This document shows positions 44,499-56,392 of a stretch of 61,187 bases of DNA, in pieces. The translations under genes and the position numbers were made by a program. The DNA is from Isohypsibius dastychi (lineage: Eukaryota; Tardigrada; Eutardigrada; Parachela; Isohypsibiidae), in assembly GCA_034696485.1 (NCBI GenBank), contig JAQIWT010000019.1:1-61187 (forward strand), written 5' to 3'. Every line of letters starts with the position of its first letter. Within the stretch, counting starts at the first letter, position 1. The notes under the pieces were generated by a model. That model did not search any database, had not been told where the DNA came from, and saw only the letters and a list, made by a program, of their open reading frames with translations.

Positions 44499-46492
44499 AT
44501 GCACTCCCAGAGATGGAGAATCCTCGGATGCGCCGCAATTATTGCATTGACAAACGACTTTTTATACGATCAGCCAGCTGTCCTCGTCCAACGTTTAACA
44601 GGGAATGTGAAGCCTTGCCATGACGGAACTGATAAATGCCTAAATCTAACAGTTTTGCATTTCAACACCCTGTACACAATCTCCACGTTTTGTGGAGCGT
44701 TCGGGTCATTGTTTGCCGGATATCTTGCTGACCGAATTGGTGCTACAAAGCTAACTTGCATTTCGTCAACTTTTCTACCAATTGGAGCGTAAGTTAGAGT
44801 GCCAGTTAATTCGCTAATTTTGCATCATTTTTTCCAGCTTATTTATTGCGTTATCTCCTTATTCAACTGCGAAATATCAATATGCCGTCATTGCAATCGG
44901 CAGGACTTTTGTGGGACTTGGCGATGGAATGTTAATTACACTGGCTCATCGGATAAAAGGCTCTTGGTTCGCCTATAGCGAAATCGGCATGTCATTCGCT
45001 GCACATCAGGTTACACCATTCAAAATGTTAATATTTAAATAACATTTTTTTTCTTAAAGGTCATGTCAAGATTAGGCACCGGATCGAATTTTCTTATTAT
45101 TGGAGGAATTGTTCCGTATATTGGACTGACCGGATGTCTCTGGATCGGATTTGCTGTTGGGCTAATTGAATGCCTTACTGCGCTTTATATGAGCTACGTA
45201 AACTGCAAATATCCGGAGGTTGAATCCTGGAGAGCTGACATTCATGTTCCTGGCAGTATTGTTCACGAATCAAAGCTAGCGTGGAAAACTCTGAAAGAAC
45301 AACCAAAGAGCTTGTGGTTGATTGTCGTTGGTACCTTTTTCTCGGCGGGAACCATCTACACATACACCTCGAATGCTCCGAACATGATGGCCGTGAGCAT
45401 GCAGTGTTTTTGAATACTCTAAAATAAAATACTTCAAAATTATATATATATTGTATAATATATTCGTATTAACACAAATATATTTCTGAATAATACATGT
45501 ATATATGTTTTAACGATAATTTGCGCATGTACGTATTTATTTTTATTCTCAAAATAATATTTTCATCAAATTACTTTAAAATAAATTGTATTTCGGAAGA
45601 CCAAATATTTTACATACCGTACAGACTATCCTAAAATAAAGCAAATTTTGTTGCAGTATCGATATTGGTTCAAGGAAACAAGAGCCAGCATTGTAGCAGG
45701 ATTGACATACGACGTTCAAATTATCATGGCGCCACTGGTCAGTTACAATATAATAATAAAATAACCCGTGAAATAATCAGTAAAATAATCCCACATTTCT
45801 TCGAACGTTTTGACCATATTTTACTTCTTAGGTTGGATATTTCACTGATCGTTACGGTCATCGCGATTTATGGCTGGTGAGTGCCGGTTGGCTCACCTTA
45901 ACCGGAATGATATCCGCGTTCAGTGAAACATTTCCACCTGGTGCGTACTCCACAATTATCGGCATTGGAGACTCAATTTACGGAGTTGCGGCGTATGCCG
46001 GAGTTGTCTGTATAGTTGGACCGAATTCAGTTGGACTTGCCTTTGGACTAATGAAGGTTCGTATACCAAAAATTATTTAGTTCGCCTAATTAAAAAAAAT
46101 TGTTCGAAGAATGGGCTTTTTTTCTGTTGTACGAATTTTTGTTTTAGTTAATGGATGGCCTTGGAACAGGAACTTGTACTGCAGCCATTGGAGGTATCCT
46201 AATCAACAGTCCGGGGTCAAACCGGGGTGCTTGGTTTGGGTTCTTCGTGTTTCTCACCGTCACTGCTTTGATATCGACCTTGTTGTATATTGCGCTGGAT
46301 TTTGTAAACCACACCTCCGGACGAGGTCTGAGCTGGTCACAATCCGAAAGGTCTTTCAGACGCAGTAGCGCTATACCCATTTTATCACAAAAAGAATATT
46401 CTGAAACTGCTCCATTGTTGATGGGTTTTGGTAGAAGAGCAACCAGATCTGATGAAGGTTTTGGTGAAGAATTGGAATTAAAGTCTTTATAG
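44499..46492 (+). CDS. Major facilitator superfamily transporter, MFSD1-like
   Basis: Six exons (44499-44788, 44838-45009, 45060-45392, 45657-45737, 45832-46056, 46148-46492) give about 481 residues. About twelve hydrophobic spans are visible. The A-motif-like loop after TM2 is GYLADRIGATK, with a matching GYFTDRYGHRD in the second half. FLYDQPAVL, GRTFVGLGDGMLITLAH, SWFAYSEIGMSFAAHQVMSR and GLGTGTCTAAIGG fit MFSD1. MFSD1 is a lysosomal dipeptide uniporter in vertebrates. The C-terminal tail holds ETAPLL, an acidic dileucine sequence that could direct lysosomal sorting. Substrate here is inferred. The start is the first ATG before TM1, and an upstream exon is possible. Confidence 0.82.
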
Positions 46493-46866
46493 ACCTTCGT
46501 AATAATGGCAGCATTCGGATTTCAGTTTCATTGACCTGAGCACATTATGATGAACACTAGTGCTCGTGGAACAGGGTACTAAAGGTCAAGCTGTTACTGG
46601 TGACATAAGTTACTCGCAACTTTGCGCTTACTCCGGCTCCGCTACTTTGTTTGGGTTTTATAAATGCGAATCACGAACTCTGGAAGGTCTGAACTCTTTC
46701 TAATCTTCTCTCAATGGTTTGAAAATCTTGGATTATGAATTTTGACGATCCACTGGACGTACTTTCTAAAATTGGCAACGCTGTCTCTAGTGATTAGCTG
46801 GACTTGGACGCGGATTCTGTTTCGGAAAAGGCGCTTGATTCGGACCTTGGAGTAAATTTTGGTGAC
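46493..46866. other. Short intergenic region
   Basis: 374 bp between the transporter stop and the TMEM186 start chosen here. An alternative in-frame TMEM186 ATG lies at 46804. No other feature seen. Confidence 0.45.
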
Positions 46867-47671
46867 ATGAACAGGCTGCAATATCTTGTTCGTGGAACAT
46901 GGAGATTCCACAGCCGGAACTCTAGAGATCATTCACGGCAGTTGTTTATTTCATCGAGAAGTAGTGCTCTCCACCAGCGACAGGATCATGTTGAACCTCG
47001 CCAAGAAGAACCTCCAAAGCCCATCCAACAAACGGAAACAGCGAATGTTCAAGTGCCAAAAACAGAGACGACCGTAACAACTGGAGAGGGTAAATTGAAG
47101 ATGATCCATCGTCCGCTAGTATTTGGAGGAAAAACCTACCTTCCGATATATTACTTCCCTTATGTGATCGGACTCCGCGCTCTTGCGAGATTAAAATTAT
47201 ATCAAACCGGAATCCTCACCATTGCTGCTCCAGTTTGCATTGCAGCTTATTCTACCGGCTCAATCCAATTTCAAACTGTAGCAACCGTCACATTTCTGAA
47301 TATGGTGGCCTTTGGTGTCTTGGCGGCAATGAGCTACTATTTCCGGAGATGGATTGGGAGGATCTATGCGGATGAAGATTGCAAGGAAATTGTGATATCG
47401 CATCTGACATTTTGGGGAAACCGTCGGAATTTTGTTATGAATGTGGAAGATGTGGAGCCGGTAAGAATTTTTGTCAAAATAGAAGTTGTTCAAAATCCGT
47501 AATTCTATGTGTTTTTAGATTGATGATCTTCGGGAAAACACTAGAGATGTCTTCATAAAGTTCAAAAGATTGGACGACCCGAGTGATTTTTATTTCTGGA
47601 GTCTTCGCTTCGGAGGAATTCTGGATAGGGAACGTTTTATCAAAATCTTTGGGGTTGCACCAGATTCATGA
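46867..47671 (+). CDS. TMEM186: TMEM186-like mitochondrial inner-membrane protein
   Basis: Two exons (46867-47460, 47519-47671) give 248 residues. The first 40 residues are rich in Arg and Ser and poor in acids (MNRLQYLVRGTWRFHSRNSR), as in a mitochondrial presequence. FPYVIGLRALARLKLYQT, two membrane spans, ISHLTFWGNRRNF and the C-terminal FYFWSLRFGGILDRERFIKIF follow the TMEM186 pattern. In vertebrates it assists complex I assembly within the MCIA complex. An upstream in-frame ATG at 46804 would add 21 acidic residues and weaken the presequence, so I prefer 46867. Confidence 0.88.
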
Positions 47672-48143
47672 CGCAGCTCTCTCAGCAACATTTCGTCCAT
47701 CCATGATTTGACGATAGTAAGAGAGCCAGCTCTTGCAAATAAAAATCTCAACCGAGAAATTACTTTGTGAATTCTTATTTCCTAATACTTGAGATTGTAC
47801 TTGTTCGGAAAATCTATTTTGGATTCTTATTAGAGCGGATCGGCGATTCAAAAACGTTGTGTGAAGTTTCAGTCCGGACCGGAAGTCAGCAGGATACCCG
47901 TTCTGATAGAACATGGAATTTCTAAAGGCAACTAGTGGAGTTCCTGCAAAGAGCAATAAAATCATGCCTGGTGGTGAGTGAAAAGATATAGTGGTGCTGT
48001 CTTTCGTCTTTCTACTTGTTTTTCAAACGAACTGCGTGTTTTGGATTTTTTTGGTAATTTAGAAGTCCAGTTAGAAATACGAGTCATGATTTATCTGCGT
48101 GATTTTCTGTTTGAAATAAAAATTCTGATATTTTATATACTGT
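47672..48143. other. Convergent intergenic region
   Basis: 472 bp between the TMEM186 stop and the sulfurtransferase stop. A 99-codon minus-strand frame at 47666-47965 is open but has no family likeness and overlaps the TMEM186 end. I treat it as 3' UTR or chance. Confidence 0.45.
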
Positions 48144-50055
48144 TTAACTTACGTATTCAATGAGACCATGTTGTCCTTTGGATTTGATCTCCCACTCGCA
48201 CCAAGACCCGTCATATAGTGTGATATCCGGAGGGAGTTTGCCGAGAAGGAATGCGGCGAAGAACAGAGTGCATGATGCTATACCTGGAATATTTATTCGA
48301 GTTGGGACAGTCTGATAATCCATTTGAGTCAAGAGGCTTGAGTAAACCAACCTGATGTACATTGAAATATTACCGGCTGGCTGAAATCGATGCCGACCGA
48401 ATTGAACACTTGTGTTAGACCCTCTTCGTCTTTTAAAGTAGTCAGCGGTAAATCATTCAGGATGGACATGAAAGACATATTTTTCGCCTGGAAAATTAAA
48501 ATCGATTATTTTGAATTGATTCGGTTTGTCGAGTATTTTTTCGCTCACTCTTGGAGTATGTCCGGCGACGAAAAGCGGCGGAGGGCTAAATGGAATTCTT
48601 TTGGTACGGGTTAAATTTAGTGTTTTAAGAGATGCTCTTTTACCGAACATCCACAATCACAGGTGCATTTGAATCGTTTCCTTTGACTATCGCGGCGATT
48701 TCTACAGAAAAGAAGCGCGTCACGAATTTTTCTTCGAGAGAGCAAAATGATCGATTTCCGGAAAAAGGTTTTCGATCTGTTTGTTCAGACGAGTCTGGTG
48801 TATTTTTTATCTGGGAAACTCATGGCGATGTTTCAGCTGCGTTTTACCGTCGAAGCTTTTGACGTAGTCTTTCCGAGGCACTGCATGAAATACTCGCTGA
48901 GGTTTGCTTGGATGATTGTCAGTCACCGTGTATCCGCTAGCTTTCCTGAAAGAATGAAATAAGTTTGATTCTGATTATCTTGCCGGCTTACACTGCAAAA
49001 GTGTTTTCGATTTCTGATAAGATTGAGAATCAATGGATTTTTTGTTTGGAATGTGTGTTAATTCTTGGAATGATGCAGTTTGTTGTCTAAGTTCTTCTTC
49101 TTGAAATTCTTATTCTCGGAATAACGGTATTTCATATTTACCAAGCTGAAAGTCCTCCGTTTAGTAGCGATACTTTATCGTAACCAAAGGCGCGAAACAT
49201 CCACCAGACTGCAAATAAAACGCGTGAATGACATTCTTTCCGATAAGCAAAAATTTATTAGTCAAGTTGGTTGAAAAACAGGATTCGAAGAAAGGAAAAA
49301 TTCTTGGGGAATTTGTAACGAAAATTACAGTACTACTTAGTACTGAGTGTATTGCAGAAAAGGTTCGACAATTAGGAAGTTCTGAATTAATTTATCCGTT
49401 TCCGGAGAACTTCTACGCAACCAATGAGTTTTTTTGTTGTCGACCTGGCTCGAAATGAAAAGTCATAAAATCATAATTTTATTAAAGCACTTGGGAAAGA
49501 ATGCAAAAAGTTTCGATACTAAGTAAAATTTATTGTATTCATGGAAGAGGCTACCTCGAGCTGCGCTGAAAAGGCCCCGTTGGTGGTCATCGTAAATCAC
49601 AAGGTGCTGCAATAAAAAAATATGATGATAATTCAAAATGGATACTTCGTCCGCTTCAGAATGATCAGTTCACACGCTGTATGACCTAGCATCCGGGACT
49701 TCTGAAATCTTGACAACTATTGACTATAAAGATTTTCAGAGACAATTATTTTGTTTTGGTATTTTTTGCAGACGGTTGATAACCGGGTAATTACCGTTCT
49801 GTTGTCAATCCCCAATTGACCGACATAACGGGCAAAATCTTGAGGTGGTGGAAGGGCATTGCGGAAAGGCGAAGATTTATCACGACATTCGGAGATATCG
49901 AAGAATATTGCTCCGGGTATATGAAAGGCTGAATAAGCTTGTTTGACATTCCTGATCAAATCATAGCTGGCATCAAGAATAATAATATCTTGCCTCCCCG
50001 TATCGAGCTGATCTTTTAGCCAATCAACCGATACAAGAGCTGGTATTTCTGACAT
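48144..50055 (-). CDS. Thiosulfate/3-mercaptopyruvate sulfurtransferase (two rhodanese domains)
   Basis: Eight exons (50055-49795, 49606-49555, 49208-49142, 48945-48848, 48701-48644, 48585-48549, 48487-48352, 48283-48144) join in phase to about 282 residues (human MPST 297). The N-terminal inactive rhodanese domain shows LDASYDL, HIPGAIFFDISECRD, VWWMFRAFGYDKVSLLNGG. The C-terminal domain has FVAGHTPR and the active-site loop QCTSGIASC, in which the first Cys is the sulfur acceptor, then ITLYDGSWCEWE. The enzyme moves sulfane sulfur to thiols or cyanide. The loop is CTSGIAS rather than CGSGVTA (MPST) or CRKGVTA (TST), so MPST versus TST is open. The active site is assembled across an exon junction. 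Confidence 0.93.
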
Positions 50056-50919
50056 ATTAAACGATGAAAATAAATTAATCTTTTAAGGGGAAAATTGTGG
50101 TAATAAGGCACGTTGTTGAGAACGGGGCTGAAACATAAACGACCAGAATTTAAAAGTCGAATATCGAGCCTTTTATTTCGGCGTTTTTCAGCAACGATTG
50201 CCGCTGAACATGGAACTGCGGTCGATAGCCCATACAGATTCGTCGATGGGAAGAGATGTTCTCTTGACAGGATTAGTTTTAAGGAACAGGAACAGAAAGT
50301 TTTAATGGAATGGAGAGTGTTGTATAAATACCGAGACAAAACGAGCACTCAAGTGCAGGAAATTCGCCCGATTATTGCGAATCCCTGTTTTCACCTTGAA
50401 TTAATGCGGCACGTTTCCGAGTGCCAAAATAAAACACTTGTCGGACCAGTGAAGTTGGGAGACAATGCGCTATAAATAGCAATGGTTTATTTTTCAGTTG
50501 GCTTTCTTTTTGAAGCACCAAAAATGAATTTGACTCAATGTCCGACTTTTCATCACGTTCGGTTATCGATCGCACACTTGTACGCTTTTTCTTCCTCTTT
50601 ATATTGTACCTTCCAATTTGTGCTTCGTAAAACCGTCACTGCTGAATATGCGGTTATTTTTTCATTCATAACCAAACCTCAGAATCAGATTGTTCACAGC
50701 TCGGCTATTTACCTAGAGTTATTGTCGAATATTCCTTTTCGCTACCAATTCGCAATGCCAGCAGTTATCAAGGAACAAAAAGTAAATATCATGCAGCTGA
50801 AATTTTTAAACTCTGAACCCACGAAAAAGTGTGGAGAACTCTATGAGTCAGATTTCAATATGGCTGTTGATTGTTAATATTTAATCGTTATTATTTCTGC
50901 TTGATAATTTCATAACACC
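50056..50919. other. Intergenic, unexplained ORFs
   Basis: 864 bp between the divergent sulfurtransferase and Kazal-like genes. Plus-strand frames at 50113-50475 (120 codons, basic N-terminus) and 50482-50877 (131 codons) are open, but I recognise neither. They show no supporting splice or signal features. Confidence 0.35.
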
Positions 50920-51827
50920 ATGAAATATTGGACGCTTTGTGCAACTTTATCCTTTCTATGTAAGGTGTCTTGTTTTATTTTATGATTTGAACACATCAAA
51001 AACTGAGCGATTCTGAGAAAATGTGTTTCAATTCAGATTTTTGTTTGGTGGGTATATTCAGTGATCCAGTCCCTCCAAAATGTAATTGTCCCAGTAATGG
51101 AGGAGATGGAGGACCTCCGTCTTTCTCAGATCCTCCTGAACGGAAAATCTGCACTAACGACGGGAAGACGTATAGCGGACTCTGCAACCTTGTGAACGCG
51201 CAAGCTTATGATCCAAGTAGGCTGATCCAATTTTTTTATTAAACGCAGTCAAACTCGCGATCGAAGAGTCATTCGTTTTTTTGTGAAGACCTGGGAGGAC
51301 GACCCTGTCCAGAAGATAAACTTCCAGATCAACGAGAAGGTTAACTACATATCATAATGTTATATTTCGACTGATGATGCGAAGGTTGTTTCTAATAGAA
51401 ATTCGTGTTTTTATTTCACCTCGCATGGTTTGCTTCACTGACGGAACATCCCAAAATATCAGTATAATAGAATCAGCGCTGTACATGGCACGAAAGCCCG
51501 GTAAGATATTTGATCGCGTTGGATGATTTATTTGTGTAATCTATCGAAAATTAAATTTTAGATGTCGGACTGCGCTGTTCTGGCGCATGTCCATGTGTCC
51601 TCCAGTGTCCAACTGGAGCTGGACCTGGCAACAGGCCGCCACCAGAACCACGAGGCCCTCCTGGATATGACTCCGTAGATCGAGGTTACGGACCTAGTCC
51701 GGGCAGAAGATATGGTGAATCACAGAGTCCGTATAATTACCCCAGCAGAGGGTACCAATCTGGACCAGAAGGAGAAGGTAGTCCGTATGGCGGCGGAAGG
51801 GAGTGGTGGAGCGGAAGGAGGGCATGA
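50920..51827 (+). pseudogene. Secreted two-domain Kazal-like inhibitor with a one-base frameshift
   Basis: Exons 50920-50959, 51037-51216, 51249-51339, 51399-51500 and 51562-51827 splice with good consensus to about 225 codons. All reading phases fit except in exon 3, which is one base too long. A signal peptide (MKYWTLCATLSFLYFCLVG) precedes Kazal-like block 1 (KICTNDGKTYSGLCNLVNAQ) and, after the shift, CEDLGGRPCPEDK. Block 2 has VCFTDGTSQNISIIESALYM and RCSGACPC. A Pro/Gly/Tyr-rich tail ends it. The shift falls at or near a T7 run (51276-51282), with six T expected, so an assembly homopolymer error or a young inactivating change are both possible. Read as is, translation stops right after the run. 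Kazal proteins block serine proteases. Both blocks deviate from classical Cys spacing. Confidence 0.65.
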
Positions 51828-52090
51828 GATATTGGTTTCAAAAAGTCTAATTATTTACTTATATAGTAGCCAGAAACTAGGATTTCTTTCTGTTTTCCGG
51901 AAAAAAAGTAACGCGGAAATACGCATTTAATGCCGGATCGAAGCTGATAATAACCCAATTCTAACAAAATCCAGCTATTATGCGTTTGAGATATTTGCAA
52001 TTCTGCTGATATTTATATTCTTTAAGTATTTTTCCAAAAAGCAAACAAATGAGATCGGTGAGCATCCGTTGTTGAATTTTGCATTGCCGG
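51828..52090. other. Short convergent gap
   Basis: 263 bp between the Kazal-like stop and the paralogue B stop. It holds 3' UTRs only, as far as I can see. Confidence 0.45.
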
Positions 52091-53648
52091 TCAGCCATAA
52101 CCTGTTTGAGGTTCTGGCCCGTATATTCTCCGTGTTTCTGGGACAGTTGGTACGGTGACAATGGGGCAACACTAGAATATAAAATTCAACTGTTAATACA
52201 ATTAATTGTCCCGGGGGGAAAAAATTGGGAAAACCTGAATCCAGACGAAATGAAGCTGGTTGTCCCACGGATTCATCCCTTGTCCAAATCCTGTTAAATA
52301 TTGGAGTGCATGTCTAATACGTCACATGCGATGAATTTGTGAGTTCTTACCGGTCATGATATAGTTTGAATCGCATTTTACAACCCAATAACCGTCATAA
52401 TGTTCACCAGCACTATTCGTCGTGATTCAGCGATGTAGAATTGTGACCAGAAATCAAGTTAATTGCGGATACTTACGCGTCATGCGTATATTTCCATTGA
52501 CAACGCGAATAATCAAGCTTGTAATTTGTAGGCGTCTTACCTTTGGTAATAAGTGAATTATTAAAATACATTCTATGAATTAATTTGTCTACCAAAGCTG
52601 AGACTCACAGCATTTCATTTGGGTTGGGACTAGTGGATCCACTGTTGTCGGGGAATACACTCCTGGAATAAACAGCTTAACATGTGCAATATCCGAATTA
52701 TATTACGGTATACAAAGTACTTAGAATATTTTGACAAACTAAAAATTAGACCGTTGTTAGAATCAAAGGGTCATTCATCCAGAAAACTAATAATATTAAT
52801 TTTTTTATCCAGTTTTTGCTTCGGACTTTTACCGAATATCTCTTTGACATTGAAGTGAAAGTACATTTTATAATATTAGCTTCGAAATCTCACCAGTCAC
52901 AAATGTATCCACGGTACTGCTAGGGAAATACTTGTCCTGAAGAAAGCAATAAATTTCGTCATGAATTCATGATTTCTGAGGTTCCGCCTTACGTAGCAGT
53001 AATACTCTAACTGAGTGAAATTCCTAAAACCAAAATCAAAAAACATCGCATTAAATTATTTGCATTAGGACACCCACCTAACATGGCATGAAGGATAAAA
53101 GGGGTATATTCCATTCGCCGGTGGTTTGAGCGGAAATGTGAACTTGCACCAAACTTCCGCTATGCCCAGGAAGGCGCGTGTTGCATCGTAAACTCCTACA
53201 TTTGAAATAGAAGATACTGGACTGTTAAGAGCAGAACAATGTAGTTGCTGGCGCTTTACCGATCATGGCTTCTCCGTCTGGAAAAACCAAGAATCCACGT
53301 CGTTAAATGAATATTAAATTTGCATCCAGCTTGATACTCTGCTCACCTGCACATTCAACTAACCATTTGTGGATGTGGTCGTTGAATCCTCCACCCTGAT
53401 ACGATGTTGTTAATATACAGTCACCACTTCCTTGAGCAGAAAGGTCATTACTCTGAATAGAGCTAAAAAATATTTGTAAAATAAAGTTTGTTGTTGAACT
53501 TTCATACTAATTTTCAAGGCATATATTTTGGGGTTTAAAAAATCCATCGTATTTGAATGTAATTAAACCACTCACCGAAACACCGTTTAGTGTTGTAATA
53601 TCCGTCAGCCAGACAAATACAGGTTAGGCTGAACAGCAGCCGCATCAT
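52091..53648 (-). CDS. Secreted Cys-rich dermatopontin-like protein, paralogue B
   Basis: Eleven exons (53648-53576, 53430-53347, 53277-53260, 53195-53078, 53023-52993, 52936-52894, 52662-52609, 52540-52477, 52412-52351, 52290-52235, 52171-52091) join in phase to 227 residues. A signal peptide (MMRLLFSLTCICLADG) is followed by YYNTKRCFGSGDC. Repeat one is GFNDHIHKWLVECADGEAMI and VWCKF. Repeat two is GEHYDGYWVVKCDSNYIMTG and LHFVWIQCCP. The pattern W-x-V-x-C, V/I-x-T/I-G, then W-x-x-CC mirrors DERM repeats of dermatopontin. It lies in tandem with paralogue C, 674 bp away and in the same orientation, so a local duplication is likely. All 12 conserved cysteines are present. Confidence 0.8.
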
Positions 53649-54322
53649 GGTAATGAACTTTTCGAAAAGAGCGTGAGAAAAAAACGAAGCAAACTATTTG
53701 TTACTTTCAGCGATTAAAGCATACCGAGGAAGACAAGCGTTCATCTTCTTCGGCAGACATTTACCGCCCTCTTCGATCAAAGGAACGTACGGAAGCTCCA
53801 TCGCGTGAAGATCCTACAATTAACCTCAGGCATCTGGCTTTTGACCGAAGAAGCCCGACTTCGGTTGATTTTACTTTTAGAATGATGCATCAAAATATTT
53901 TGCTCGTATCAATCTTCGTCGCAGGTTGTCAGTTCCATGAAGCAATGTGAAATCACGTCTGAGGTAAATTTAATTAAATATAACTCTAATTCAGTCATTA
54001 TTCATTTATTAATCGGTGCCGATATAGTTTAAAATAATCGACATCGATTTCGAAAATCAAAAGGAGCGTTCATTTTTGAAAGCACCTCGATTTAATTAAA
54101 CAAGCCTCCGTGATCAACAAGAACATGCAGACAGATAAGACAGACATCTTTGAGTTAGACACAACATCAAAGATAAATACCGTAACCAAAAAGAGAACCA
54201 ATCAGGTACTTCCAATGCATTTTGAGATCAAAATCGTGGCACAGTCCACCACGTCGTTGACATAAATTTTAAATGTTGTCAATAAAACAAAATCGCAATC
54301 TTTGGCTTAGAAAAGGCTTCGT
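53649..54322. other. Spacer between tandem paralogues B and C
   Basis: 674 bp between the paralogue B start and the paralogue C stop. It must hold the promoter of B and the 3' UTR of C. No gene seen. Confidence 0.5.
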
Positions 54323-56392
54323 TTATCCGTAGGAAATATAGTTCTGTTGTGGACCGTAGACTCGCTGAAGTGGAATCGTCGGCACCGTTATCACAGGACA
54401 ACACTACAATATCGAAAATAATGATAATTGCATACCGAGAACATATGCCGAGATGAAAATAAGTTAGCAGTTTTCAAGTATGAGAATGATGGAACCTCTT
54501 TATGAATGAGGTTTAAATGCATAGACGATAGGTAATTCTTACTTGTATCCACGTCCAATGTAGCTGATTGTCCCACGGATTCATTGCTTGTCCCATGCCT
54601 AAGAATAGTAACGAAAGATCTTTGTTTATAAGAAAAAAAGAAGTGAAAAAAAGAACATTTTTACCGGTCATTACATAATTCGTATCACATTTCACGATCC
54701 AAAAAGCATCGTAATGTTCGCCCGCACTGGGAACAACAGCTTTTATAAAATATGTGATGTATATAATAAAGGTCACGTACGCATCATGAGTATATTTCCA
54801 CTGACATCGATTGTAATCCAACTTGTAATTGTCCGGTGTTTTACCTGGTTCGTTAAAATGAAAGTCGTGGATTGTCAGAGAATTCCAAAACAATTCCGAA
54901 TGATCTCACAGCATTTCAACAATGTTGGTGTGATTGGATCGGAAGAAGTCGGAGAGAACATGCCTGCATAAATATGAGTTGTTAAATTTATGTGATCACA
55001 GAACGACGTTGTTTAATTTCAGACTTCATATTGTTTACCGAAACATTAGGTTTGGCTATTTGTGTGTCAACTAACCTGAGACAAATGTGTCAACCGTATC
55101 TTGAGGATAATATTTGTCCTAGAAAAAAAACTATTCCAATGTATCCAAATCTAATCCGGCTGAATCACTTACGTAGCAGTAATACTCGTACATAGTCAAG
55201 TTCCTTAAATAAAACAAATGACGGAGTGATTAAGAAACAGATAAGTTTCTAGTAACTACCTGACATTACAGGAAGGATAGTAGGGATAGATTCCATTGGA
55301 TGGAGGCTTCAGGGGGAACATGAAATAACACCAGACCTCTGCAATAAAACAACCGAAATAAAAAACTTACAAATTTGGCGTAATTTACGCGGTTATTGCT
55401 TGTTGTTAATCAATAAGTACTACAACAATAAAAATGTTCTCACGTATCGAATGTTTGCAACTTACGCGAAATGCCCATAAACTGCTTGAATAGATCATAT
55501 ATTCCTGTAGAACAATGAATGATTGATATATGATTAGAAACGCCAGTGTTTAAAACATTTCGTCAAAAGTTACCTATCATCGCTTCGCCGTCTGAAACAA
55601 AGATTAATATAGCACATTATATATAACGTTTTTTCAAAAAGACGTATGACCGGATAGATTACCTGAGCATTCCACCATCCATTTGTGATATTCGTCGTTA
55701 AATCCTCCCGACATGTACCCCGTTGTTATTATGCAGTCGCCAGTTCCTAAATTCGGTCCAGGTTATCGTAAAAAATATTATGCACATGGATGATTTTCGA
55801 GCTGAAAATAGTCTGATTTATCTACAAAACACATCTGAGCTACAATACGATCTGTAAGATATTTGTTTTTTTCTATTCTTTTCAGGGCCATCAATATCTT
55901 CGCTTGGCCGGTTGCATATAGGTTTCTCAACTTCGTAGCCGTCAATGATGCAAAACAACGTTTTGTTTCGAATCGTGGACACAAAAACTTTCTCAATATC
56001 ACTTTCAATACCTTATCAATCAATCCGCTTCTCCGCGCACTGCACATTTTCTGAGTTTAGGTAAAGGAGACAGTAGCATTTCAGAGATAGTTGACCTGTG
56101 GTTATAAATTATAATCAACTAGAATTCTCGTCCAAATTCACACTGCAATTTTAGAACAACATCTGATATTGTTATTGATCAGTGTTCATTAGTATTGTTA
56201 TATTTGTATATTGTTCCATATACCTATATTTTCCTAGCGATCGAGAAGTCAGTGAGAATACTTGTTATCCTTCATTGACAAATCTAGATGGCACTTACCG
56301 AAGCATCGATGTCGCTGATAATATCCACAAATACAAGTCAAGTATATCACAAACACGCAGAAGAGTGTTAATCGCCGGTTCCACATTTCCAT
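54323..56392 (-). CDS. Secreted Cys-rich dermatopontin-like protein, paralogue C
   Basis: Twelve exons (56392-56299, 55746-55663, 55591-55574, 55504-55466, 55338-55260, 55203-55173, 55118-55076, 54963-54910, 54844-54781, 54726-54665, 54598-54543, 54403-54323) join in phase to 234 residues. A signal peptide (RLTLFCVFVIYLTCICG) is followed by GYYQRHRCFG. The repeat blocks are GGFNDEYHKWMVECSDGEAM / VWCYF and GEHYDAFWIVKCDTNYVMTG / LHWTWIQCCPV. The C-terminus IPLQRVYGPQQNY is like the end of paralogue B. Exon lengths 84, 18, 31, 43, 54, 64, 62, 56 and 81 equal those of B, and 39, 79, 31, 43 and 56 equal those of A. A second ATG at 56386 is also possible. Confidence 0.8.

Noticed and set aside
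47666..47965. 99-codon minus-strand frame, possible extra last exon of the sulfurtransferase
   Set aside because: The sulfurtransferase already ends at a stop at 48144, at the normal family length. The frame overlaps the TMEM186 end.
50113..50877. Two plus-strand frames of 120 and 131 codons upstream of the Kazal-like gene
   Set aside because: A basic N-terminus hints at a mitochondrial protein, but nothing in either frame matches a family I know and neither has splice support.
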